Shown piece by piece: positions 8,640 through 18,369 of a stretch of 64,000 bases of DNA (the stretch's first letter is position 1; the number at the start of each line of letters is the position of its first letter). Under the pieces are notes generated by a model, which ran no database searches, was not told the origin of the DNA, and saw only the letters and a list, made by a program, of their open reading frames with translations. The DNA is from CAVRZY01 sp963725415 (GTDB lineage Bacteria; Acidobacteriota; Terriglobia; Bryobacterales; Bryobacteraceae), in the NCBI GenBank assembly GCA_963725415.1, contig CAVRZY010000106.1, positions 9,220 to 73,219 of the forward strand, given 5' to 3'. The position numbers and the translations under genes were made by a program.

Positions 8640-11438
8640 ATGCGGGTCAGGGTTGTGGCGTTGCTCACCGCCGGCTTGGCGAGTTGTGTTGGCGTGTTGG
8701 TTTTCCGTCCCGCGGAGGTTCGCTCCCAGAGCGGGCCCCCGCCGGGTGACCTCTCGCAGTTTCGCATCGTCGTGGGACTTACCGACCAGGAGGCGCGGTC
8801 GTGGGAGGGAAAGATCACGGTTAACGGCGCGGAGCGGGCCAGTGTGGAGGGGTGGCGTTTCTCGCAGAAAGACCGTGTGGAGGCCGACGGGGCGTTCCGG
8901 TTCCAGACCAAGATCGGGCCTTTCGAGAATCAGCCCTCGAAAGAGCACCCGCTGGGGCAGACCGACTGGAATGACCCGCGCGGCCGGCGGCTCATCCCGC
9001 AGGGCCTGATCGTGCGGATTCGGGGCGCCGCGGAGGCGACTGTGGCCTTCGAGTTCGGCTCGGGCGCGTTTCAGTTCCGGACCGAGCAGGCGCCGCTGGG
9101 CAAGACCCTGAGCGTGCTGGATGGCAACGGGGTGGTGGAGCGGCTGCCGGTAGAAGAAAAGCTTTCCGAACCGGGCCGGGCGGACGATTATCCGGCCATT
9201 GCCGTTGCTCCGGACGGGACCCGTTGGGTGGCCTGGCTCTCCTATCAGCAGAGCGCCGATGAGGTGGTGGCCAGCGGAGGCGGCAGGCTGTACCGTCTGA
9301 CGGGACCCGGCGATCATCACGCACCGGCGCTGGCCTCTGACGGGCGGGGAAGAATCTGGGCGGGCTGGTCGCAGAAGGAGGGGGAGACGTATCAGCTCTA
9401 TGCCAGCTCGTTCGCCGGCGGCGACTGGACGAAGCCGGAGGCGCTGACCGCAGGGGTGGGATCGAACCTCTGGCCGGTTCTGGCGTCGGACGGGCGCGGA
9501 AGACTGGCGCTGGTTTGGCAGGGCTTTCGCCGCGGCCAATCTGTGATCCTGGCGCGGTTGTGGGACGGCAAGAAATGGAGAGCGGAGCGGCAGATCAGCG
9601 AAGGCGCAGGCAGTTGCTGGATGCCCTCGGCGGCTTTCGGTGGAGGACGGTTGTGGATCGCCTGGGACTCCTACGCCACGGGCGCCTATCAGGTCTATGC
9701 GCGGGAGTGGGACGGCGCCGTCCAGCGCGTCACGCGGGGCGAGAATTTTTCGGTCCGTCCCTCGGTGGCGGTGACCTCAATGGGCCTGCCGGTGGTGGCC
9801 TGGGAGGAATCCGACCCGCTGTGGGGTAAGGACTTCGCATTTCTCTATGACCGGCGGGGCACGGTGCTGTACAAGAACCGGCGGGTGCGGGTGGCTTATC
9901 GGGAAAACGCGGAGTGGAAGGAAATCGCGGCTCCAGTTGAGGAGGCGGTGCCTGCGGCTGTCCGCCGGTTCGTTCAGCAGCCTGCACTGGCGACCGACGG
10001 CGAGAGGCTGTACCTGGCCTTCCGCTGCCGCACCTCCACGGGCACCTCGCGCATTGACTACTGGGCGAACGCTGGACGGTGGGAGGTTTTTCTAACGCAT
10101 TTAGAGGGCGAGCGGTGGGCGCCGGCCATTCCGATGCCTTCGAGCGTGGGGCGAAACGGCATGCGAGCGGCGCTGGTGCTCGCCAAAGGCCAGGCGCATC
10201 TGGCGTGGCCCACCGACAACCGCATCTGGCCGGGCTCGCGCTACGGCGATCTGGACGTTTACGCAACCGCAGTGCCGGCGACGGCTGGCCCAGCGCAGTT
10301 GCGCGGCCGGGTGATCGAAGCGGGACCGGCGAGCGCGCAGAATCCGAATCCGAACGAGGTGTCCGAGACGCGGCGGGTTCGGGAGTATCGTTACTCGCTG
10401 AACGGCAAGCAGTATCGCATTCTGCGGGGCGACCTGCACCGGCACACCGAGCTTTCCGGTGACGGCGCGGGCGATGGCGCGCTGGACGATTTGTATCGTT
10501 ACGAACTGGATGCCGCGGCCTTCGATTTCGGCTACGTGGGTGACCACCAGATGGGTGAGGACCAAGAGTACAACTGGTGGCTCACCCAGAAATCCAACGA
10601 CCTTTACTACATACCGCAGCGCTTCGTTCCGCTGTACGGCTACGAGCGCAGCGTGTGGTGGCCCAACGGGCACCGCAACATTATCTGGGCGGAGCGCGGG
10701 AAGCCGGTACTGAAGATCGGCCAGCCCGAGGCCAAAGGCGCGGCCAACAGCGGGCCGATCCTGTATCCCTACTTGAGGGAGACCAACGGGATTGCGACCT
10801 CGCATTCCTCGGCCACTGAGCAGGGGACGGACTGGCGGGACAATGATCCGGAGCTGGAGCCGCTGGTGGAGATCTGCCAGGGCTTCGAGTCCAGCTATGA
10901 GCACCCTGGCGCCCCCAGAACCTGGAAAGAGGGCGAGAGGCCCGTTCACCAGGGCCTGCGTCCGCTCGGTTTCATCTGGAACGCCTGGGCCAAAGGCTAC
11001 AAGCTCGGGGTACAGTCGAGTTCGGACCACATCTCGACGCACACTTCGATCGCCTGCATCCTGGCGGAGGATTTCTCGCGGCAGGGCCTGGTGGATGCGA
11101 TGCGGAAGCGGCACGCCTACGGCGCGACCGACATGATCATCCTGGACTATCGCATCTCGACCGCGGATGCGGGGACCTTCCTGATGGGCGACATTGTCTC
11201 GACCGGCGCGGAGCCCAAACTGATTGTCAAGGTAGCGGGAACGGACGCGGTGAAGCGAATCGACGTTATCAAGAACAACACCTACATCCACAAGGTCGAG
11301 CCTGGCCAAAAGGAGGTCAGTTTCGAGTATGTGGACCGCGCCATCCAGCCGGGTGAGAGTTACTACTACGTGCGGGTCGAGCAGAACGACGGGCAGTTGG
11401 CGTGGAGTTCGCCGATCTGGGTGCGGTACAAGAAGTAG
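8640..11438 (+). CDS. Exported DUF3604 (PHP-like) protein
   Basis: 932 residues with a signal peptide (VVALLTAGLASCVGVLVF). The first ~580 residues form a beta-rich, propeller-like region with repeated TxWVAW-like blades. From about residue 598 a DUF3604/PHP-like metal-dependent domain begins with GDLHRHTELSGDG, the His motif of PHP phosphoesterases, followed by GYVGDHQMG and TSHSSATEQGTDW with further candidate metal ligands. The enzyme probably hydrolyses a substrate outside the cytoplasm; its substrate is not known. The DapA-family gene starts 5 bp after its stop, so the two are probably cotranscribed. Confidence 0.82.
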   Translation: MRVRVVALLTAGLASCVGVLVFRPAEVRSQSGPPPGDLSQFRIVVGLTDQEARSWEGKITVNGAERASVEGWRFSQKDRVEADGAFRFQTKIGPFENQPSKEHPLGQTDWNDPRGRRLIPQGLIVRIRGAAEATVAFEFGSGAFQFRTEQAPLGKTLSVLDGNGVVERLPVEEKLSEPGRADDYPAIAVAPDGTRWVAWLSYQQSADEVVASGGGRLYRLTGPGDHHAPALASDGRGRIWAGWSQKEGETYQLYASSFAGGDWTKPEALTAGVGSNLWPVLASDGRGRLALVWQGFRRGQSVILARLWDGKKWRAERQISEGAGSCWMPSAAFGGGRLWIAWDSYATGAYQVYAREWDGAVQRVTRGENFSVRPSVAVTSMGLPVVAWEESDPLWGKDFAFLYDRRGTVLYKNRRVRVAYRENAEWKEIAAPVEEAVPAAVRRFVQQPALATDGERLYLAFRCRTSTGTSRIDYWANAGRWEVFLTHLEGERWAPAIPMPSSVGRNGMRAALVLAKGQAHLAWPTDNRIWPGSRYGDLDVYATAVPATAGPAQLRGRVIEAGPASAQNPNPNEVSETRRVREYRYSLNGKQYRILRGDLHRHTELSGDGAGDGALDDLYRYELDAAAFDFGYVGDHQMGEDQEYNWWLTQKSNDLYYIPQRFVPLYGYERSVWWPNGHRNIIWAERGKPVLKIGQPEAKGAANSGPILYPYLRETNGIATSHSSATEQGTDWRDNDPELEPLVEICQGFESSYEHPGAPRTWKEGERPVHQGLRPLGFIWNAWAKGYKLGVQSSSDHISTHTSIACILAEDFSRQGLVDAMRKRHAYGATDMIILDYRISTADAGTFLMGDIVSTGAEPKLIVKVAGTDAVKRIDVIKNNTYIHKVEPGQKEVSFEYVDRAIQPGESYYYVRVEQNDGQLAWSSPIWVRYKK

Positions 11439-11443
11439 AAGAT

Positions 11444-12355
11444 ATGACAAGGCCAAACATCGCAGGAATCATTCCTCCCATGGTCACGCCGTTCGACGCG
11501 GAAGGGAGGATCGACGAGCAGGCGCACCGCGCGGAGGTGCGTTACTTGATCGAAAAGGCGCGGGTCCACGGGCTGGCCGTGGCGGGAAGCACGGGAGAGG
11601 GCCACACGCTCAACACCGAAGAGACGCGGAAGATCACTGCCTGGACGGTGGAGGAGGCCCAGGGGCGGGTTCCGGTGATCGCGGGGATCATCACCAACAG
11701 CACTCAGGCGGCCATCGACAGGGGCCGTGCGGTCGCGGATTTGGGGGTGGCGGCGCTACAGATCACTCCCGTTCATTATCTGTTTCGCCCGGATGATGAA
11801 GCGATGATGCGGCACTTCGCGGCGGTGGCGGAGGGTAGCGGGCTACCGGTCATCATTTACAACGTAGTGCCCTGGTCTTATCTGTCGCCCTCGCTGCTGG
11901 CGCGGATCCTGCGACAGGTAGACGGCGTGATCGGGGTGAAGCAGAGCGCCAGCGATCTGAAGGCCCTGGCGGATCTGCTGCTGTTGATCGAGCAGGGAGA
12001 GATGGGCCGGGAGGTGCGCATCCTGTCGGCGGTGGACGCGCTCTTGTATCCATCCTTCAGCCTGGGCGCGCATGGCGCGGTGGCTGCGATTGTAACCGCA
12101 GCGCCAGAATGGTGCGTGGCGTTGTGGGAGGCAGTGCTGGCGGGAGATCATCGGCGGGCGCTGGAGCTGCACCGGGCCCTGTTGCGTTTGTGGAATGCGA
12201 TGGACGCGCCGAATCTGCCGGCCAACGTCAAAACCGTGATCCGCTTACGGGGCCGTGCCGGCGGTTTTCCCCGCGCTCCGATGCCCCCGAGTTCCCGTGC
12301 GCAGGTCGAGAAGATCCGTCAGGCCCTCTCGATGGAGGGCGACGCCGCGCGCTGA
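11444..12355 (+). CDS. DapA/NanA-family class I aldolase
   Basis: About 303 residues of the dihydrodipicolinate synthase/N-acetylneuraminate lyase TIM-barrel superfamily. The GSTGEGHTL loop binds the keto-acid carboxylate, the catalytic Tyr is in IIYNVVPW, and the Schiff-base Lys is in GVIGVKQSAS. The start at 11444 is preceded by AGAAGTAGAAG and lies 5 bp after the DUF3604 stop. Family members condense or cleave pyruvate with aldehydes. Because its partner is an exported hydrolase rather than lysine genes, a catabolic or unknown aldolase role is more likely than true DapA. Confidence 0.85.
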   Translation: MTRPNIAGIIPPMVTPFDAEGRIDEQAHRAEVRYLIEKARVHGLAVAGSTGEGHTLNTEETRKITAWTVEEAQGRVPVIAGIITNSTQAAIDRGRAVADLGVAALQITPVHYLFRPDDEAMMRHFAAVAEGSGLPVIIYNVVPWSYLSPSLLARILRQVDGVIGVKQSASDLKALADLLLLIEQGEMGREVRILSAVDALLYPSFSLGAHGAVAAIVTAAPEWCVALWEAVLAGDHRRALELHRALLRLWNAMDAPNLPANVKTVIRLRGRAGGFPRAPMPPSSRAQVEKIRQALSMEGDAAR

Positions 12356-12379
12356 TCCTTCCAGGGTGGCAACAGGAAT

Positions 12380-13141
12380 CTATCTGAGATTCAGGTGGGC
12401 TTCGATGCGGGTGAGGCGCTGATCGAGTTCGGCGAACTTCATCAGCAGTTCGCTATGGCTCCTGGCGGTTTCGGCGCGAAGGACTTGCGGCCCGAGAGAG
12501 ACGGAGGTCCAACCGGTTGCGGATGCGTGTTCGCGTTCGGCCTCGGTCCAGCCGCCTTCTGGGCCGACCAGGAGGGCTACAGAGTCGGAGGAGAGGCGGC
12601 GGACTGGCAGGGCAGAGAGCAGCAACGGGCTTCCGGGCTGTTCTTCGAGGAAGTACCGGTATTGCGAGGCATCCTGGAGTGCCTGCAAGAAGGATGCCGG
12701 GGGCAACAGTTCGGGCAGGTGCGCGCGGCGCGCCTGCTGGCTGCTTTCGCGCACGATCATCTTCCAGCGGCCCAAACGTTTTCGGGTCGCGATGTTCAGG
12801 CTCTTCTGGCTGCGCTGGGCCTGGACCGGCATGATGGTCGCCACGCCCAACTCCGCGGCTTTCTCGAGGAGCCATTCGAAGCGATCGAACTTGATCAGCG
12901 AGATGAGCAGTGCGAGGCGGGTAGGCGGCTCTTGCGAAGGCACCGGTTCGATGATGCGGAAGGACACCTGATCTTTGCCAAGGGCGGCCACTTCGGCCAG
13001 GTATAGGGAGCGATTGTCGGAAACTTCGAAGCGCTGCCTGATTTGGGCGCGCAGGACGCGGGTCAGATGGCGCGCCTCCTGCCCTCGCAGGGTGGCCCGG
13101 CCCTACCCGATTTCCTCGGCAAAGAAACGCCGCCGCGCCAT
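12380..13141 (-). CDS. rsmE: 16S rRNA m3U1498 methyltransferase RsmE, with in-frame TAG
   Basis: SPOUT-class methyltransferase that methylates U1498 of 16S rRNA. The C-terminal knot is clear: LLVGPEGGWTEAERE and SLGPQVLRAETA bind SAM. The N-terminal PUA-like part starts MARRRFFAEEIG at 13141, but codon 13 (13105-13103) is TAG; the same frame then continues GRATLRGQEARHLTRVLRAQ without any shift. A short product starting further downstream would lack part of the RNA-binding domain. The stop may be a base error or a true nonsense mutation; the rest of the gene shows no decay. It is divergent from ruvA and convergent with the DapA-family gene. Confidence 0.85.
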
Positions 13142-13162
13142 GTAAGATAATGTACTCCTACT

Positions 13163-13762
13163 ATGATTGCGTACTTGCGCGGCACCATTCTGGAAAAGCA
13201 CCCCAATCAGGTCATCGTGGACGCCGGCGGGGTCGGCTACGATGTCACCATTCCGATCTCGACGTACTCGGCCTTGCCGGAGGCGGGGCACGAAGTGCGC
13301 CTTCGCATCCACACGCACGTCCGCGAAGACGCGCTGTCGCTTTACGGGTTCCTGTCGCAGGACGAGAAGATGCTGTTTGAACGGCTCATCACGGTGAGCG
13401 GGATCGGGCCGAAGGTGGCGGTGACGGTGCTTTCGGGGCTGGCCATCGGTGAGTTGATTGCCGCCATTCGGGGCGGCGAAGTGGACCAACTCGTGCGCAT
13501 CCCCGGGATCGGCAAGAAGACGGCGGAGCGAATCGTGCTGGAGCTTCGCGACAAGCTGCCGGCGCCTGCCGAAGCGGCGGCCGCGCCGGCGCCCGGCGCG
13601 CGGGCCGCTGTGAACGCACTCGAGCAAGACGTGCTGTCGGCGCTCATGAACTTGGGATGCACGTCGGCGGCCGCTGAGACCGCCGTGCGAAAAGCCAAAG
13701 CCCAGGGAGTGCCCAGCGAATTTGAGCCGCTTTTCCGGCGCGCGCTGGAACTGGTGCGTTAA
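13163..13762 (+). CDS. ruvA: Holliday junction helicase subunit RuvA
   Basis: 199 residues, normal for RuvA, which binds four-way DNA junctions and loads the RuvB motor. The N-terminal OB fold starts MIAYLRGTI. Two helix-hairpin-helix motifs follow (VSGIGPKVAVTVLSGL and IPGIGKKTAERIVLELRDKL). An Ala/Pro-rich linker leads to the C-terminal three-helix domain that contacts RuvB. ruvB starts 11 bp after its stop, giving a two-gene recombination-repair operon. ruvC is not in the window. Confidence 0.96.
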   Translation: MIAYLRGTILEKHPNQVIVDAGGVGYDVTIPISTYSALPEAGHEVRLRIHTHVREDALSLYGFLSQDEKMLFERLITVSGIGPKVAVTVLSGLAIGELIAAIRGGEVDQLVRIPGIGKKTAERIVLELRDKLPAPAEAAAAPAPGARAAVNALEQDVLSALMNLGCTSAAAETAVRKAKAQGVPSEFEPLFRRALELVR

Positions 13763-13773
13763 CCTGAAAGGTC

Positions 13774-14802
13774 ATGAAGGAGCGGGGAATCGTTTCGGCC
13801 ACCGCGCAGGAAGGTGAGCTCCAGTTCGAAGCCACTCTGCGCCCGCGCCGTCTGGAGGAATTCACCGGGCAGACGAAGCTGAAAGAGAACCTGACGATCG
13901 CCATCGAAGCGGCGCGGCGGCGCGGCGACGCTCTGGATCACGTGCTGCTCTACGGCCCGCCGGGACTGGGCAAGACCACGCTGGCCTCGATCATCTCGAC
14001 GGAGCTGGAGGTGAGTTTCGAGCAGACCTCCGGGCCGATCCTGCAAAAAAAGCTCGATTTGACGGGGATCCTGAGCCACATCCGGGCGCGGCAGGTGTTT
14101 TTCATCGACGAGATCCACCGGTTGTTGCCGGACGTCGAAGAGATGCTGTACGCGGCGCTGGAGGACTTCCGGGTGGACATTCTGATCGGGGCGGGGCCGG
14201 GCGCCCGAACGCATTCCCTTCCCATCCCACGTTTCACAGCGATTGGCGCGACCACGCGGCAGGGCTTGGTAAGCGCGCCGCTGCGGGGCCGCTTCGGCTT
14301 GGTGCTGAGGCTGAACCACTACACGGTGGAGGAGCTGAAGCAGATCGTGAAGCGGTCGGCGCGGTTGTTGGAAGTGAAAGTGGACGAGGCGGGGGCCGAG
14401 GAAGTGGCCCGGCGGAGCCGGGGCACGCCGCGCATCGCCAACCGATTGCTGCGCCGCGTGCGGGACTATGCGCAAGTGCGGGCCGACGGGCAGGTCACCG
14501 AGCAGATCGCGCGCACCGCGCTGGACCTTCTGGAGGTCGATCGTTTCGGCCTGGATGAGATCGACCAGAAGATCATGCTGACGGTACTGGAGAAGTACAG
14601 CGGAGGGCCGGTGGGGCTGAACACAATTGCGGCGTCCATTGAGGAGGAGCCGGACACTATCGAGGAAGTCTACGAGCCCTACCTGATCCAACTGGGCTTT
14701 TTGGACCGGACGCCGCGCGGCAGGGTGGCCACCGAGCGGGCTTTCGAGTATTTCGGTGTGGCGCGAAAAATGCGTGGCGGCACGCAGAGCACGCTGTTCT
14801 GA
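13774..14802 (+). CDS. ruvB: Holliday junction DNA helicase RuvB
   Basis: 342 residues, the usual length for this AAA+ branch-migration motor. Walker A is GPPGLGKT at residues 61-68 and Walker B with sensor is FFIDEIHRL at about 109-117. The beta-hairpin region that touches RuvA and the C-terminal winged helix (GLNTIAASIEEEPDTIEEVY) are complete. It forms an operon with ruvA. The frame is intact throughout, unlike many neighbours. Confidence 0.97.
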   Translation: MKERGIVSATAQEGELQFEATLRPRRLEEFTGQTKLKENLTIAIEAARRRGDALDHVLLYGPPGLGKTTLASIISTELEVSFEQTSGPILQKKLDLTGILSHIRARQVFFIDEIHRLLPDVEEMLYAALEDFRVDILIGAGPGARTHSLPIPRFTAIGATTRQGLVSAPLRGRFGLVLRLNHYTVEELKQIVKRSARLLEVKVDEAGAEEVARRSRGTPRIANRLLRRVRDYAQVRADGQVTEQIARTALDLLEVDRFGLDEIDQKIMLTVLEKYSGGPVGLNTIAASIEEEPDTIEEVYEPYLIQLGFLDRTPRGRVATERAFEYFGVARKMRGGTQSTLF

Positions 14803-14815
14803 GCAGCCTTCAGAC

Positions 14816-15738
14816 CTACTCGAAGAACAGGACGTGCGGGATGATGCGGTACCTCTCCATCAAGCAGGCACCGCATTCCATGCGGTAGTCTGGCCTAGCG
14901 CTGCGGACCAGGGCGGGGATCTCGCGGGGGTCCTCGCGCTTGTGGTAAGCGGAGATGACCAGCCGGGGCCGGAAGCGGGCCAGCGTCTGGCGGGCCCCGC
15001 GCAGCGCTTCCTGCTCCGCGCCCTCGATGTCCATCTTGATGAAGTCCACCCGTGGCAGCTTGAGTTCCGAGACCAGGGTATCGATCCGGGTCAGCGGCAC
15101 GCTAACCCCCAGGTGGTCGCCGGGGCGCCGAATGACGAACCCGTCGCCGATGGAAGTGCTCCCGTCAACGATCAGCGGCAAGGCGTCTTCCCGGTCCCAG
15201 ACCCCTTTTACGCAGACAATCAGCTTCCCGGAGGCGATCTCAGAAGGAAAATTGCGGCGCAAACATTCCACGCTGTCCGGGCCGGGTTCGATGGCCACCA
15301 CGGTTGCGGCTCCCATCGAGAGCGCCTGCCGCGTAAAGACGCCGATGCTGGCGCCGCAGTCCAGCACGATGTCCCCCGGGCGCACTCGAATCTTCTCGTG
15401 GAGGTACAGGCCGGAGTCCGCTTCGGCCAGCATGTCGGCCAGCCAGTATCGGGTATGCTTCCGCCCGGGCACCCATAGCCAGCCCACCGGGGTGTCCCAG
15501 AGTTCCAAGCCCGCGGGGTCCGAACGGAGCAGCCGGGAAGGCCGCCTCGATGCGCTGGCGCGCTTGGTTGTGCATGCGCCTCTCTGAACGGGTCTTGAAA
15601 CAGTGAGCCAGGGGGCAGCCGTTGTTTCTGCGCGCCAGGAAGATGGTCAGAGCCTTCAGTTCAGGGTAGAAGAATGAGATTGTCGCGGAGACGAGCCGCC
15701 AGGGCCAGCAATACCCAGCTAGCGCGAGCCCGCTGCAT
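14816..15738 (-). CDS. FkbM-family methyltransferase, N-terminus frameshifted
   Basis: SAM-dependent methyltransferase. The FkbM core lies in 15508-14816, with SAM motif IVLDCGASIGVFTRQAL, acidic loop VVAIEPGP and the family hallmark VDFIKMDIEGAEQEAL. FkbM enzymes methylate hydroxyls in polyketides or glycans. Upstream, on the same strand, two more coding blocks line up after frame changes near 15665 and 15518. They begin with MQRARASWVLLALAARLRDN (ATG at 15738) and continue through FYPELKALTIFLARRNNG. The full protein would be about 305 residues. If the upstream blocks are not part of it, translation would have to start at TTG 15508, which is less likely. Confidence 0.8.
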
Positions 15739-15772
15739 CAGTCCACTTGTACCATAGGGATGAGGCCACACG

Positions 15773-16276
15773 GTGAAGACCGTCTATCTCTCGCTGGGCT
15801 CGAACCTCGGGGACCGCAAACGAATGCTCGAATCCGCGATTTCGCTGCTTGAGGGGCCGCACTTCCGGATCCGCCGTGTTTCGACCGTCTATGAGACCGA
15901 ACCGATCGACCTGCGGCGCCAGGCGTGGTTTCTCAACTTGGTGTTGGAGGCGGAAACGGATCTGTTTCCGAAGCAACTGCTGAGGCGGATTCAGAGAGTG
16001 GAACTGGAGCTGGGTCGGCGACGCCTGAAACAGAAAGGACCGCGCACAATCGACATCGATATCCTGCTGTACGGAGATTCGGTGATACTGTCTTCCGAGC
16101 TGGTCATCCCGCACCCGCGGCTGAAGGAGCGACGCTTTGTGCTGGAGCCGCTGACGGAACTGTCGCCCGAGTTGCGTCATCCCATCTCCGGGCAGACCCT
16201 GGCAGAGCTGCTGCCGGCGACGTTGGGGCAGGCGCTGCGGAGAGTGGAGTTCCGGCCGGTGATTCCGCACCGGTAG
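15773..16276 (+). CDS. folK: HPPK, 6-hydroxymethyl-dihydropterin pyrophosphokinase
   Basis: 167 residues. Transfers pyrophosphate from ATP to 6-hydroxymethyl-7,8-dihydropterin in folate synthesis. The N-terminus MKTVYLSLGSNLGDR is typical, and the signature GPRTIDIDILLYG carries the Mg-binding Asp pair. It stands alone here: folP and folB are not adjacent. The ATG overlaps the end of the divergent FkbM upstream region by none; 34 bp separate the two inferred starts. Confidence 0.95.
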   Translation: MKTVYLSLGSNLGDRKRMLESAISLLEGPHFRIRRVSTVYETEPIDLRRQAWFLNLVLEAETDLFPKQLLRRIQRVELELGRRRLKQKGPRTIDIDILLYGDSVILSSELVIPHPRLKERRFVLEPLTELSPELRHPISGQTLAELLPATLGQALRRVEFRPVIPHR

Positions 16277-16282
16277 GCACGG

Positions 16283-16747
16283 CTACGGGGCGGGGAGGAA
16301 AAGCTCGGCTCCTTTCGCCAGTTCCCAGGCCAGGTGGTTGATGTGAAGGAGCAGGACCGGCTCGGGGTAGGCGCCGCGGAATTTGTCGTAGACACGCTGC
16401 TGCCAACCTTCGGTGAGGTAGGGTGAGGCGTCCAGGTTCTTCTCAAAAAAGCCATCCTGGTTGGGCATGCCGAGGAAATCGAGTACGGCTGCGATCATGT
16501 CTAACTGCGAAACGAGCACGGCCTGAGCCAGTTCCTTAGCCAATTCCTCGTCACGATCGCCGAGCCTGGTCCAGAGACGCGGGGCGGCCTTGCGCAGGGT
16601 CTCGGTGTTGAGCTTGGCCAGGCGGGCTCGAGTCTTGAGGCCTTCGTAGAGCTGGTAGGTCTTGAGTCGGCTGATGGAGACGCCACGAATCAGTTGTGCG
16701 AACGGCGCCTCGCCGAGGGCCAGAAAAGCGTCCGAAAGCTGCATCAT
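16283..16747 (-). CDS. Hypothetical protein
   Basis: About 154 residues starting MMQLSDAFLALGEAPF. The frame is open further upstream, but that part overlaps a palindromic repeat and is unlikely to be coding, so the ATG pair at about 16747 is chosen; no strong ribosome binding site is visible. The protein is helical and charged (LKTRARLAKLNTETLRKAAPRLW, DRDEELAKELAQAVLVSQL), with no signal peptide or membrane segment. I do not recognise a domain. It is convergent with folK, with only 6 bp between the stops. Confidence 0.6.
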   Translation of the reverse strand: MMQLSDAFLALGEAPFAQLIRGVSISRLKTYQLYEGLKTRARLAKLNTETLRKAAPRLWTRLGDRDEELAKELAQAVLVSQLDMIAAVLDFLGMPNQDGFFEKNLDASPYLTEGWQQRVYDKFRGAYPEPVLLLHINHLAWELAKGAELFLPAP

Positions 16748-16828
16748 GGCCAGGGTAGCACATAGCAGCCTGGCCACAACCAAGCAACGGAGCCAGCGGT
16801 GCATGCGGGCCCAGCGGCCGTCCCGAGC

Positions 16829-16916
16829 AAATTGACGATTGCCGGATTGACGATTGCTGTGTCTGGCGCAGCGCCACACTCCAATCGTCAATCGGCAATG
16901 AAGAAATCGTCAATTG
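16829..16916. repeat. Palindromic ATTGACGATTG repeat
   Basis: ATTGACGATTG occurs twice at 16831-16856, and inverted copies (CAATCGTCAAT and ATCGTCAAT) at 16882-16914. They surround a central GTGTCTGGCGC/GCGCCACAC palindrome. The whole can fold into a long imperfect hairpin. It lies in the spacer between the hypothetical gene and purA. Confidence 0.75.
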
Positions 16917-17021
16917 GTCGGTGACACCGAAAGTGGCGAACACGGGGAGTCTTCGCGAGGGTGAACGAGACCGGGTATGAGTAGCACGCCGGCTGAGCTA
17001 CAATGACTTCTGGTCCGAAAC

Positions 17022-18344
17022 ATGAATAACGTAATTGTTCTGGGCGCCCAGTGGGGCGACGAAGGGAAGGGGAAAATCATTGACGTGTTCTCCGCAGCAT
17101 TCGATATCGTCGCCCGCTACCAGGGCGGTCACAACGCGGGCCATACAGTGCGAATCGGGGAGCGAAAGATCATTCTGAAGCTGGTGCCTACGGGGATATT
17201 GCGGTCGGGCACGCAGGCTGTGATCGGCAACGGGGTGGTGATCGATCCGGCGGCGCTGATCGAGGAGATCGAGGGGCTGGAGGCGGCCGGCATCCCGGTC
17301 AAGGGGCGGCTGTTCATCAGCAACCGTGCGCATGTGGTGTTTCCGTTTCATCAAATGCTGGAGAGGATCTCCGAGGGGCGTCCCGGGCGGGTGGCCATCG
17401 GCACCACCTCGCGCGGCATCGGTCCCTGCTATGAGGACAAAGTCGCGCGGCGTGGAATCCGGATGGCAGACCTGCTGGACAGGGAGAATTTCCGGAAGCT
17501 CTACGACACGCTGGCGGAAGACAAGGAGATCCTGCGGCGGGCGTTCCGTGTGGGGGCGCCGATCGACCTGCTGAGGATTCGCGGGCAATACGAGGAGTAT
17601 GCGGAGCGGCTGCGCGGGATGGTGTGCGACACGGCGCTGCTGCTGAACCGGGCCATCGCTGCGGGCAAGCGGGTGCTGTTCGAGGGTGCGCAGGGCACCA
17701 TGCTAGACGTGGACCACGGAACCTATCCTTTCGTAACCTCCTCGAGTGCGGCGGCGGGGGGCGCCTCGACAGGCACGGGGGTCCCTCCCAACCGGATTCA
17801 GGGCGTCATTGGGGTTTCCAAGGCGTACATCACGCGGGTGGGCAGCGGGCCATTCCCCAGTGAGGCGCACGGCGAAGCCGGAGAAACCCTGCGGGGTCTG
17901 GGCTACGAATACGGGGCGGTGACCGGGCGCCCCAGGCGCTGCGGCTGGTTCGATGCGCCGCTGCTGCGGTACACGGCGGCCATCAACGGCTTCGACAGCC
18001 TGGTGATCACCAAGCTGGACGTGCTGGACCAGTTCGAGGAAATCCCGGTTTGCGTGCGCTACAACCTGGGTGGGCAGGAGATCGCGGAGATGCCGGCCAC
18101 TTACCGGGGCATGGGGGCGGTGGAGGCGGTCTACCAGAAGCTGCCGGGCTGGCGCAGCTCGACCTCCGGAATCACCTCCTACGACGCGCTCCCCGTCCAG
18201 GCGAAGGATTACCTGAAGTTTCTGGGGGAGCAGACAGGGGTCGAAGTGGGCTGCATTTCGACGGGGGCCGAACGGAAGCAGACCATCGTAGTGCCGGGTT
18301 CGAAGCTGGAGAGACTGCTTAGACGCCGGGAGTCAGCTAGCTGA
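17022..18344 (+). CDS. purA: Adenylosuccinate synthase
   Basis: 440 residues. Joins IMP and aspartate using GTP in AMP synthesis. The GTP loop GDEGKGK is at residues 12-18, with catalytic Asp13; the HNAGHT stretch carries the catalytic His. The IMP-site segment AIGTTSRGIGPCYEDK, FEGAQGTMLDVDHGTYPFVTSS and the C-terminal ISTGAERKQTI are all present. Intact and of normal length. It is monocistronic or read through into the following M2 peptidase gene, 25 bp downstream. Confidence 0.97.
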   Translation: MNNVIVLGAQWGDEGKGKIIDVFSAAFDIVARYQGGHNAGHTVRIGERKIILKLVPTGILRSGTQAVIGNGVVIDPAALIEEIEGLEAAGIPVKGRLFISNRAHVVFPFHQMLERISEGRPGRVAIGTTSRGIGPCYEDKVARRGIRMADLLDRENFRKLYDTLAEDKEILRRAFRVGAPIDLLRIRGQYEEYAERLRGMVCDTALLLNRAIAAGKRVLFEGAQGTMLDVDHGTYPFVTSSSAAAGGASTGTGVPPNRIQGVIGVSKAYITRVGSGPFPSEAHGEAGETLRGLGYEYGAVTGRPRRCGWFDAPLLRYTAAINGFDSLVITKLDVLDQFEEIPVCVRYNLGGQEIAEMPATYRGMGAVEAVYQKLPGWRSSTSGITSYDALPVQAKDYLKFLGEQTGVEVGCISTGAERKQTIVVPGSKLERLLRRRESAS

Positions 18345-18369
18345 GGGCTTTCCGTTTTACAATTGGCCT

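Noticed and set aside
10101..11456. Long minus-strand frame opposite the DUF3604 gene
   Set aside because: It is a long shadow frame caused by high GC, with low-complexity composition and no domain. The plus-strand gene has clear motifs.
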